DNA of 8,814 nucleotides, from NCBI GenBank assembly GCA_023419875.1, contig JAEZXM010000157.1:1-8814 (forward strand), written 5' to 3'. Shown here one piece after another: positions 1 through 4,821 of this stretch; within the stretch, counting starts at the first letter, position 1, and every line of letters begins with the position of its first letter. The notes beneath the pieces were generated by a model that made no database searches, was not told where the DNA came from, and saw nothing but the letters and a program-made list of their open reading frames with translations. This DNA is from Pseudomonadota bacterium (GTDB lineage: Bacteria; Myxococcota; Myxococcia; Myxococcales; Anaeromyxobacteraceae). Position numbers and translations under genes: made by a program.

Positions 1-789
1 GGGTCGACCCTGCCGCTCGACCGCGAGGCGGTCGCCAAGGCGCTCGGCCTCGCCGGCGTGACGCGCAACTCGCTCGACGCCGTCTCCGACCGCGACTCCG
101 CCATCGAGCTCGTCTTCGCCTGCGTCCTCGCCGCCGTCCACCTCTCGAGGCTCGGCGAGGAGATCGTCCTCTGGACCACCCGCGAGTTCGGGTTCATGAC
201 CCTCTCCGACGCCTTCTCGACCGGCTCGTCGCTCATGCCGCAGAAGAAGAACGCGGACGTGGCGGAGCTCGTGCGCGGGCGGGTCGGCCGGACGGTGGGC
301 GATCTCGTCGCGCTCCTCACGGTGGTGAAGGGGCTGCCACTCTCGTACAACCGCGACCTCCAGGAGGACAAGCGACCGCTCCTCGATGCGCCCGAGGCCC
401 TCGTCCTCTCCGCCGACGCGCTGGCGGGTGCGGTGGACACGGCGGAGTTCCACCGGGAGCGGATGGCCGAGGCGCTCGGCTCGGGCGAGGCGCTCGCGAC
501 GGATGCGGCCGAGTGGCTCGTCGAGCGCGGCGTGCCGTTCCGGGAGGCGCACGAGGCGGTGGGGAAGGCCTCGGCGCACGCGGTGCGTGAAGGACGCCCG
601 CTCGCCTCGCTCGGCGCCGAGGAGTGGAGGCGGTTCCACCCGCGGTTCGACGCCGGCGTCCTCACCTGCTTCGACGCGCGAAGGAGCCTCGCACGCCGGG
701 AGCTCCCGGGCGCACCCGGCCCGAAGCAGGTGCACGCCGAGCTCTCGCGCTGGCGGCGGGCGCTCCGGCCGCGGCGGGGGCGCTCGTGA
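1..789 (+). CDS. argH: Argininosuccinate lyase, C-terminal part (5' end outside window)
   Basis: Cytoplasmic enzyme of the last step of arginine synthesis: it splits argininosuccinate into arginine and fumarate. The reading frame is open from base 1, so 262 residues are visible of a protein usually near 460; the N-terminal ~200 lie upstream. Visible landmarks are the VTRNSLDAVSDRD stretch (residues 20-32), the fumarase/lyase superfamily signature GSSLMPQKKN (75-84) carrying the flexible-loop catalytic serine, and GLPLSYNRDLQEDKRPLLDA just after it, all characteristic of ArgH. The signature is followed by A-D where most homologues have P-D, a small deviation. The protein ends in an arginine-rich tail. 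The stop codon overlaps the GTG of the following lipoprotein gene, so the two are probably co-translated. The family call is very secure. Confidence 0.97.
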   Translation, partial: GSTLPLDREAVAKALGLAGVTRNSLDAVSDRDSAIELVFACVLAAVHLSRLGEEIVLWTTREFGFMTLSDAFSTGSSLMPQKKNADVAELVRGRVGRTVGDLVALLTVVKGLPLSYNRDLQEDKRPLLDAPEALVLSADALAGAVDTAEFHRERMAEALGSGEALATDAAEWLVERGVPFREAHEAVGKASAHAVREGRPLASLGAEEWRRFHPRFDAGVLTCFDARRSLARRELPGAPGPKQVHAELSRWRRALRPRRGRS

Positions 790-920
790 GGCGCGCCGGC
801 CTGCTCCTGTTCCTCGTCCTCGCCGGTGCCTGCGGCGTGAAGGCCGCCCCGCGGCCGCCGCTCCGGCCGGACCCCGTCCCCGCGGCTCCCCCCGCCGCGG
901 AGCCCGAGAAGAAACCCTGA
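786..920 (+). CDS. Small LptM/YifL-like lipoprotein
   Basis: A 44-residue protein starting with GTG inside a GTGA overlap with the argH stop. It has one arginine-rich start (residues 1-3), a hydrophobic stretch (4-15) and a lipobox, LAGAC, with the lipidated cysteine at residue 16. The mature part is only 29 residues, rich in proline and alanine, beginning CGVKAAPRPP. This layout, and a CG-x-K opening followed by prolines, resembles the LPAM_2 / LptM (YifL) family, whose usual core is CGxKGPLxxP and whose E. coli member assists maturation of the LPS translocon protein LptD. In many proteobacteria such genes sit beside dapF or lysA; here it sits between argH and dapA-dapB. The glycine-proline-leucine core is degenerate, so the family link is an inference from size, motif and neighbourhood. 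That it is a lipoprotein is more secure. Confidence 0.7.
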   Translation: MRRAGLLLFLVLAGACGVKAAPRPPLRPDPVPAAPPAAEPEKKP

Positions 921-957
921 CCCCGGATTGATTCCGGAGCCCGGGGCCCGGGGCCCG
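921..957 (+). other. GC-rich hairpin stretch after the lipoprotein gene
   Basis: Directly after the lipoprotein stop lies an imperfect palindrome at 923-937 (CCGGA, loop TTGAT, TCCGG). It is followed by a 7-base tandem repeat, CCCGGGG twice plus CCCG (940-957), that can fold as GGGCC-CGG-GGCCC (944-956). There is no T-run, so it is not a classical intrinsic terminator, but it could slow polymerase or separate the argH unit from dapA. Confidence 0.35.
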
Positions 958-983
958 CCCGAGCGGAACGTGCGGTGATCGGG

Positions 984-1009
984 TAGAGTCCACACCCCGT
1001 ATCGAGGAG
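984..1009 (+). promoter_or_regulatory. Candidate -10 box and ribosome binding site of dapA
   Basis: TAGAGT at 984-989 fits a sigma-70 -10 hexamer and stands in a less GC-rich patch. No convincing -35 hexamer is visible 16-18 bases upstream, so the promoter is tentative. GAGGAG at 1004-1009, six bases before the ATG at 1016, is a good Shine-Dalgarno sequence and fixes the dapA start. Confidence 0.45.
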
Positions 1010-1015
1010 CGACGT

Positions 1016-1900
1016 ATGGCTCGATTCGAAGGCTCGATGGTGGCGATCGTCACCCCGTTCAAGGAGGGGGCGGTGGACCTCGCCCGCCTCCGCGAGCTCG
1101 TTGCCTGGCACCTGTCCGAGGGCACCGAGGCGATCGTCCCCTGCGGCACCACCGGCGAGACGGCCACGCTCACGCCGGCGGAGGACGCCGAGGTGATCCG
1201 CGCCACGGTCGAGGCGGTGCGCGGCAAGGTGCCGGTGATCGCGGGGGCAGGCTCGAACAGCACCCACGAGGCGATCGCGGCGGTGAAGACCGCGCGCGAG
1301 CTCGGGGCCGACGCCGCGCTGGTGGTGACGCCCTACTACAACAAGCCCACGCAGGAGGGGCTCTTCCGCCACTACGCCGCGATCGCCGAGGCGACGCGGT
1401 TCCCGGTCGTCGCCTACAACGTCCCCGGGCGCACCGCGGTCGATCTCCTGCCCGAGACCACCGCGCGGCTCGTCAAGGCGGGCCACATCGTCGGCCTCAA
1501 GGACGCGACGGCGAGCATGGACCGGCAGGTGCAGCTCCTCGAGCTCATCGGCCGGGACGGCATGACGTACCTGTCCGGCGACGACTTCACCATCGCGCCG
1601 TACGTCGGGCTCGGCGGGCACGGCGTGATCTCGGTCGTCGCCAACGTCGCGCCGCGCGCCACCCGGGAGCTCGTCGCGGCCGCGCGGCGGGGCGACGCCG
1701 CGGGCGCGTGCGAACGGCAGGTGAAGCTCGCGCCCCTCGTCCGCGCCATGTTCGTCGAGACGAGCCCGGCGCCGGTGAAGGCCGCCCTCGGGCTCATGGG
1801 GAAGTGCAGCCCCGAGGTCCGGCTGCCGCTCGCGCCGGTGTCGGAGGCGAGCCTCGCCAAGGTGCGCGAGGCGCTGGTCCGGTTCGGGGTGCTGCCGTGA
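1016..1900 (+). CDS. dapA: 4-hydroxy-tetrahydrodipicolinate synthase
   Basis: Condenses pyruvate with aspartate semialdehyde to 4-hydroxy-tetrahydrodipicolinate, the first committed step to diaminopimelate and lysine, in the cytoplasm. At 294 residues it is full length for this TIM-barrel family. Visible landmarks are the GTTGE motif (44-48) with Thr45/Thr46, the GAGSNST signature (77-83), Tyr108 in TPYYNKP, Tyr134 and Arg139 in YNVPGRT, and Schiff-base Lys162 in GLKDA. These correspond to E. coli Thr44/45, Tyr107, Tyr133, Arg138 and Lys161. In the lysine feedback site, Asn81, Glu85 and Tyr107 are kept, but the positions of E. coli His53 and His56 are Pro54 and Asp57, so feedback inhibition may be weak. 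The ATG start has a strong Shine-Dalgarno sequence six bases upstream. The gene overlaps dapB by GTGA, implying translational coupling. Confidence 0.98.
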   Translation: MARFEGSMVAIVTPFKEGAVDLARLRELVAWHLSEGTEAIVPCGTTGETATLTPAEDAEVIRATVEAVRGKVPVIAGAGSNSTHEAIAAVKTARELGADAALVVTPYYNKPTQEGLFRHYAAIAEATRFPVVAYNVPGRTAVDLLPETTARLVKAGHIVGLKDATASMDRQVQLLELIGRDGMTYLSGDDFTIAPYVGLGGHGVISVVANVAPRATRELVAAARRGDAAGACERQVKLAPLVRAMFVETSPAPVKAALGLMGKCSPEVRLPLAPVSEASLAKVREALVRFGVLP

Positions 1901-2709
1901 CCACGAAGGTCGTCGTCACCGGCGTCGCCGGCCGGATGGGGAGGGAGATCGTCCGCCTCGTGCGGGCCAGCGACGCGCTCGCGCTCTCCGGCGCTTCGGA
2001 GCAGCCGGGGCCTTCGGTGGGCCAGGACGCGGGCCTCGTCGCGGGGCTCGGGGTCGAGCTCGGCGTGAAGGTCCAGGGCTCGCTCGCGGCCGCCCTCGCC
2101 GGCGCGGACGTGGTGATCGACTTCACGCTCCCCGAGGCCTCGGTCGCCCACGCGAAGCTCTGCGCCGAGCGCGGCGTGGCGATGGTGATCGGCTCCACCG
2201 GGCTCGGGCCCGAGGCGAAGGCCGAGATCGACGTCGCCGCGAAGACGATCCCGGTGGTGCTCTCGCCCAACATGAGCGTGGGCGTGAACGTTCTCTTCGA
2301 GCTCGTGCGCCAGGCGGCGCAGAAGCTGGGGCCGGGCTTCGACGTGGAGATCGTCGAGCTCCACCACAAGCACAAGCGCGACGCGCCCTCCGGCACCGCC
2401 ATCCGCCTCGCCGAGGTGGCCGCGGAGGAGCTCGGGCGCTCGCCCCAGGAGGCGTTCCGCTTCGCGCGCGAGGGCATCACCGGCGAGCGGCCGCCCTGGC
2501 AGATCGGGGTCCAGGCGCTCCGCGGCGGCGACGTGATCGGCGAGCACACGGTCCTGTTCGTGGGCGAGGGCGAGCGGCTCGAGCTCGTCCACCGCGCCAC
2601 CACCCGCGTCCAGTTCGCGACCGGGGCGGTCCGGGCCGCCGCCTGGCTCGCGGGCAAGCCGGCGGGCCGCTACGACATGGCGGACGTGCTGGGGCTGCGA
2701 AAGGCGTAA
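1897..2709 (+). CDS. dapB: 4-hydroxy-tetrahydrodipicolinate reductase
   Basis: Reduces the product of DapA to tetrahydrodipicolinate using NAD(P)H; cytoplasmic, usually a homotetramer. The GTG start at 1897 overlaps the dapA stop and gives 270 residues, the usual family length. The N-terminus has the dinucleotide-binding loop GVAGRMG (9-15), and Glu35 sits where E. coli Glu38 contacts the NADH ribose. DFTLPEAS (75-82), GSTG (99-102) and SPNMSVGVN (123-131) follow. The complete DapB signature spans 151-168 (EIVELHHKHK then RDAPSGTA), with His156 and Lys160 matching E. coli catalytic His159 and Lys163. A longer in-frame opening inside dapA was discarded because it lacks DapB character. The pairing with dapA makes a two-gene lysine/peptidoglycan-precursor unit; dapF, lysA and an aminotransferase are not in this window. 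Confidence 0.98.
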   Translation: MTTKVVVTGVAGRMGREIVRLVRASDALALSGASEQPGPSVGQDAGLVAGLGVELGVKVQGSLAAALAGADVVIDFTLPEASVAHAKLCAERGVAMVIGSTGLGPEAKAEIDVAAKTIPVVLSPNMSVGVNVLFELVRQAAQKLGPGFDVEIVELHHKHKRDAPSGTAIRLAEVAAEELGRSPQEAFRFAREGITGERPPWQIGVQALRGGDVIGEHTVLFVGEGERLELVHRATTRVQFATGAVRAAAWLAGKPAGRYDMADVLGLRKA

Positions 2710-2721
2710 GGACGGACTCCG

Positions 2722-2747
2722 GGCCTCCCCCCTGGCGCGGGGAAGCC
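2722..2747 (+). promoter_or_regulatory. Hairpin in the dapB-folK gap
   Basis: Arms GGCCTCCCC (2722-2730) and GGGGAAGCC (2739-2747) pair over nine positions with one C-A mismatch around an 8-base loop. The sequence after it (AGAAGCATTA) has no T-run. It may be a weak or factor-assisted terminator, an mRNA-processing or stability element between dapB and folK, or chance in GC-rich DNA. It occupies much of the 61-bp gap. Confidence 0.4.
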
Positions 2748-2770
2748 AGAAGCATTACCAAGCTCACGTC

Positions 2771-3262
2771 GTGCGCGCGTACGTCGGCGTCGGGACCAAC
2801 CTGGGCGATCGCTGGGCGAACCTCGGGCTCGCCGCGTCCTTCCTCGACCGATCGCCGCGCCTGACGGTGCTCCGGGCGTCGAGGGTGTACGACACGTCGC
2901 CCATCGGCCCGCCGCAACCCCGCTACCTGAATGCGGTCCTCGAGCTCGACGCGGAACTCGGCGCCCGGGGCCTCCTGGCGGTCCTCCGCATGGCCGAGAA
3001 CGCCGCCGGGCGGAGGCGCGACGGGCCGCGCTGGTCGGCGCGGACGCTCGATCTCGACCTGCTCCTCTACGGGGACGAGGTGATCGCCGATCGCCGCCTC
3101 GTCGTCCCGCACCCGGAGATCGCCGTGCGCCGGTTCGTGCTCGCGCCCCTCGCCGAGCTGTGCCCGGAGCGGGTGATCCCGGGTACCGGCCGGACGGTGG
3201 CCGACCTCCTCGCGCGGGCGCCGCCGGACGACGTCGTCGCCGTGGGGCTCTATCCGCTGTGA
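2771..3262 (+). CDS. folK: 2-amino-4-hydroxy-6-hydroxymethyldihydropteridine diphosphokinase (HPPK)
   Basis: Transfers pyrophosphate from ATP to 6-hydroxymethyl-7,8-dihydropterin, the step before dihydropteroate synthase in folate synthesis. At 163 residues it has normal single-domain HPPK length. The N-terminus MRAYVGVGTNLGDRWANL is typical, YDTSPIGPPQPRYLNAV (40-56) matches the substrate-loop region, and RWSARTLDLDLLLYG (87-101) is the family signature with metal-binding Asp94 and Asp96; Ser89 stands where glycine or alanine is more usual. VVPHPEIAVRRFVLAPLAEL then gives the family's conserved C-terminal block. The GTG start at 2771 is chosen because the conserved N-terminus begins there, although no good Shine-Dalgarno sequence precedes it. 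It lies 61 bp after dapB on the same strand and probably shares its transcript. The stop is 21 bp from the end of the convergent VOC gene. Confidence 0.96.
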   Translation: MRAYVGVGTNLGDRWANLGLAASFLDRSPRLTVLRASRVYDTSPIGPPQPRYLNAVLELDAELGARGLLAVLRMAENAAGRRRDGPRWSARTLDLDLLLYGDEVIADRRLVVPHPEIAVRRFVLAPLAELCPERVIPGTGRTVADLLARAPPDDVVAVGLYPL

Positions 3263-3283
3263 TCCTCGTCCCGGGCTCGCGCG

Positions 3284-3676
3284 TCAATGCGTCGACGACG
3301 ACCCCTGATGGACGCAGAGGATGTTCCCCTCCGTGTCCTTGAACCAGGCGGCCTTCTCGGGCCCGACGCGCGCGATGTGGTTCTCGGTCTTGAAGTCGGG
3401 CTCGTCGTAGTCCTCGAAGCGGACGCCGCGGCCCTCGAGATCGCGCACCTCGCGCTCGACGTCGTCCACCTCGAAGCTCAACGCGGTGTAGGTGTTCTTC
3501 GTCGGCTCCGAGCGGGGCGAGAGCTCGATGACGCTGTCGCCCCGCAAACGGTACGCGACCGCGCCCATCGGGCGCTCCTCGGCGTGCTGCAGGCCGAGCT
3601 TCTCCTCGTAGAACCGGCGGGCCCTCTCCACGTTCACCACAGGCAATACCGTCGTGATCCGGCTGTTCGCGAGCAT
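3284..3676 (-). CDS. VOC (glyoxalase/bleomycin-resistance fold) family protein
   Basis: A 130-residue protein of the vicinal oxygen chelate superfamily: two beta-alpha-beta-beta-beta halves. The first half has ITTVLPVVNVERARRFYEEKLGL (7-29) and VIELS (49-53); the second has ALSFEVDDVEREVRDLEGRGVRF (65-87) and AAWFKDTEGNILCVHQ (109-124), all typical. Canonical metal-ligand positions look changed: Thr8/Thr9 on the first strand, Leu66 where HIAFEV proteins have His, and Val122 where a final Glu usually stands; only Glu51 remains. It may therefore be a binding protein or an enzyme with another metal arrangement, and its substrate cannot be named. The ATG is preceded by GAGAGGAG six bases upstream. 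It is convergent with folK and heads away from the membrane-protein gene on the same strand, 80 bp apart. Confidence 0.88.
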   Translation of the reverse strand: MLANSRITTVLPVVNVERARRFYEEKLGLQHAEERPMGAVAYRLRGDSVIELSPRSEPTKNTYTALSFEVDDVEREVRDLEGRGVRFEDYDEPDFKTENHIARVGPEKAAWFKDTEGNILCVHQGSSSTH

Positions 3677-3681
3677 GTGCG

Positions 3682-3698
3682 CTCCTCTCGCCCGAGAG
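3682..3698 (-). promoter_or_regulatory. Shine-Dalgarno of the VOC gene overlapping a 14-bp palindrome
   Basis: Read on the minus strand, GAGAGGAG (3689-3682) sits six bases before the ATG. The sequence 3685-3698 (CTCTCG-CC-CGAGAG on the + strand) is a perfect two-fold palindrome whose proximal half contains part of the Shine-Dalgarno. It could be an operator half-site pair or a five-pair RNA hairpin limiting ribosome access. Confidence 0.4.
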
Positions 3699-3756
3699 CG
3701 TGGGCGACCGCCATGCGGGACGCCGCGTCCGGTGGGGTGTGGACGGGAACGGGGCG

Positions 3757-4095
3757 TCAGCGGTGCTTTGCCGTGCCCGGCAGCCGATCCCTCGGCCTCG
3801 CCGGCCCCCGCACGAGCGTGAGGACGAGGAGGAAGATGCCCAGCACCGCGACGGCCGCGAAGAGGGCGAACAGCCAGGCGAGCGCGCCGTTCTCGTCCGG
3901 AGCCCCGTACGTCCGGCCCTGCGCGGAGGCGGCGAACGCCGTGAGGAGCGCGATCACCGCGAGCGCGGCGCCGGCGGTGCGCGCGAGACGCCGGGCCTCC
4001 GGCGGCATGACGTCCAGATCGGCGCGCAGGTCCCGCCGGGACGGGAAGAGGGGGAGGCCCACCGACGGGCGCTGGCTTTCTCTCTGGGAACGCAT
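3757..4095 (-). CDS. Small membrane protein of unknown function, two hydrophobic helices
   Basis: I do not recognise this family. From the ATG at 4095 it is 112 residues: a polar, arginine-rich N-terminal region, a first hydrophobic stretch AGAALAVIALLTAFAASA (41-58), a short polar segment QGRTYGAPDENG, a second hydrophobic stretch ALAWLFALFAAVAVLGIFLLVLTLV (71-95), and a basic tail ending TAKHR. The start is uncertain: GTG 4119, ATG 4095 and ATG 4008 are in frame and none has a good Shine-Dalgarno. With the 4008 start it is 83 residues, and the first helix looks like a signal peptide (RRLART, hydrophobic core, A-S-A before Q-G), leaving a periplasmic segment and one anchor. High G+C at third positions back to about 4080 gives mild support for the longer form. 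Nothing around it suggests a function. Confidence 0.6.
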   Translation of the reverse strand: MRSQRESQRPSVGLPLFPSRRDLRADLDVMPPEARRLARTAGAALAVIALLTAFAASAQGRTYGAPDENGALAWLFALFAAVAVLGIFLLVLTLVRGPARPRDRLPGTAKHR

Positions 4096-4168
4096 CGAGG
4101 TCGCCGCACGAGGCGGCACGGCAACAACGTGCGCATGCGGAGGCTCCGGCGAAAGGCGCGCGATCCGG

Positions 4169-4615
4169 TCAACCGAGCGTCACCCGGAACAGCTGTCGCT
4201 CGACGAGGTCGACGGCCGCGGCGAGGTCGCCGCGGGTGAGGCGCATCCGGTCCGCGCGCTCCTTGAGCTCCATGCAGGCCTCGGACACCAGCCGGGCGAG
4301 CAGGTGCACCGCAGCCTCCTCGGCGGGCGACTGGACCCGGTGCGCCGCACGGGCGAGGTGCTCGTCCACGCGCTCGAACTCCCGCGCGAGATCGAGCCGA
4401 GCGATCTCCAGCGCGAGCCGGATCACGTCGTCTCGCGGGTGCACCGCCGCGCCCGCCGACCACCGCGCCCGCTCCCCTTCGCTCGACCACTCGAGCTCCG
4501 CCGGCGGCCACGTCTCGAGCTCGCGGGCCAGCGCCTCCGCGAAGCGCGCGAGCACGTAGTCCTTCACCGGCTCCTTCTGCCGCTCGTAGAGGAAGTCCCA
4601 CCGGCGATCGCGCAC
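4169..4615 (-). CDS. Uncharacterised charged alpha-helical protein (148 aa)
   Basis: Not recognised. A soluble protein with no signal peptide or membrane helix, rich in Arg, Glu, Leu and Ala. It reads as successive amphipathic helices: residues 3-35 (RDRRWDFLYERQKEPVKDYV onward), a break around WPPAELEWSSEGERARWSAG (36-55), a helix near 60-95 (RDDVIRLALEIARLDLAREF) and a C-terminal block, SPAEEAAVHLLARLVSEACM (95-114) through ELKERADRMRLTRGDLAAAV (115-134). That last block, a long helix then L-T-x-x-D-L-x-x-A-V and a short helix, loosely resembles the alpha2-loop-alpha3 part of a histone fold; this is only an impression. The GTG start at 4615 has TAGAAT six bases upstream, suggesting a leaderless transcript. 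It is divergent from the GH94 gene and upstream of the membrane-protein gene on the same strand (73 bp gap to the chosen start). Confidence 0.7.
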   Translation of the reverse strand: MRDRRWDFLYERQKEPVKDYVLARFAEALARELETWPPAELEWSSEGERARWSAGAAVHPRDDVIRLALEIARLDLAREFERVDEHLARAAHRVQSPAEEAAVHLLARLVSEACMELKERADRMRLTRGDLAAAVDLVERQLFRVTLG

Positions 4616-4621
4616 GCTCCG

Positions 4622-4627
4622 ATTCTA
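4622..4627 (-). promoter_or_regulatory. Candidate -10 box (TAGAAT) for the 148-aa gene
   Basis: On the minus strand TAGAAT, one base from TATAAT, ends six bases before the GTG at 4615. A transcription start about seven bases downstream would fall on the start codon itself. No clear -35 hexamer is visible at the usual distance. Confidence 0.4.
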
Positions 4628-4670
4628 GCCAGGCCGATCGATCGCTACCGGTTGACGCACACGTTTTCGT

Positions 4671-4772
4671 CGCCGGAACACGCATGACGCAGCTCTCCGG
4701 AGCGCACTTTGTTCGGCGGCCGTTCGATGGACGGCGCTTGCCGCTGGGGCAGCGCCATGGCACGTTCCGGCG
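4671..4772. repeat. 9-bp inverted repeat, CGCCGGAAC ... GTTCCGGCG
   Basis: Perfect inverted repeat with arms at 4671-4679 and 4764-4772, 84 bp apart, flanking a local hairpin. It could be paired operator half-sites or a long-range stem in the GH94 leader. Chance similarity in GC-rich DNA is possible. Confidence 0.4.
4733..4756 (+). promoter_or_regulatory. Hairpin in the GH94 leader
   Basis: GGCGCT-t-GCC (4733-4742) pairs with GGCAGCGCC (4748-4756): nine pairs with one bulged T and a five-base loop GCTGG. It lies 65 bp before the GH94 ATG. No T-run follows, so it looks more like a leader structure than a terminator. Confidence 0.45.
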
Positions 4773-4821
4773 GTCATCGTCGGCGGCCGCGACGGACTGC
4801 CCCAGGAGCCTCGCAACGCAC

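Larger units (their letters stand above)
4616..4821. other. 206-bp divergent intergenic region and GH94 leader
   Basis: Gap between the minus-strand 148-aa gene and the GH94 start. It contains the palindrome CGATCGATCG (4635-4644), a TTGACG resembling a -35 hexamer (4652-4657) without a matching -10 box, a 9-bp inverted repeat CGCCGGAAC (4671-4679) / GTTCCGGCG (4764-4772), and a hairpin at 4733-4756. AGGAG at 4804-4808 is a Shine-Dalgarno candidate, but 13 bases from the ATG at 4822 is long. The GH94 frame is open back to an ATG at 4684, but that stretch has no GH94 character, so I treat it as non-coding. Confidence 0.5.

Noticed and set aside
1414..2592. Long minus-strand open frame across dapA-dapB
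   Set aside because: Same composition effect. Both plus-strand genes carry complete family signatures, and the antisense translation is low-complexity His/Arg/Glu/Leu.
3263..3283. Bidirectional terminator between folK and the VOC gene
   Set aside because: The 21-bp gap has no stem of useful length and no T-run on either strand.
4652..4680. TTGACG as the -35 element of a GH94 promoter
   Set aside because: No TATAAT-like hexamer lies 16-19 bases downstream, so a sigma-70 promoter cannot be supported from this alone.
4778..4794. CGTCG/CGACG stem around a GCGGCCGC palindrome
   Set aside because: Five pairs of GC-rich sequence with a seven-base loop is expected by chance in this composition.
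4684..4821. Upstream ATG that would add 46 residues to the GH94 protein
   Set aside because: The extension is polar and unlike any GH94 N-terminus, while the ATG at 4822 begins exactly at the conserved MKYGHFDD start.
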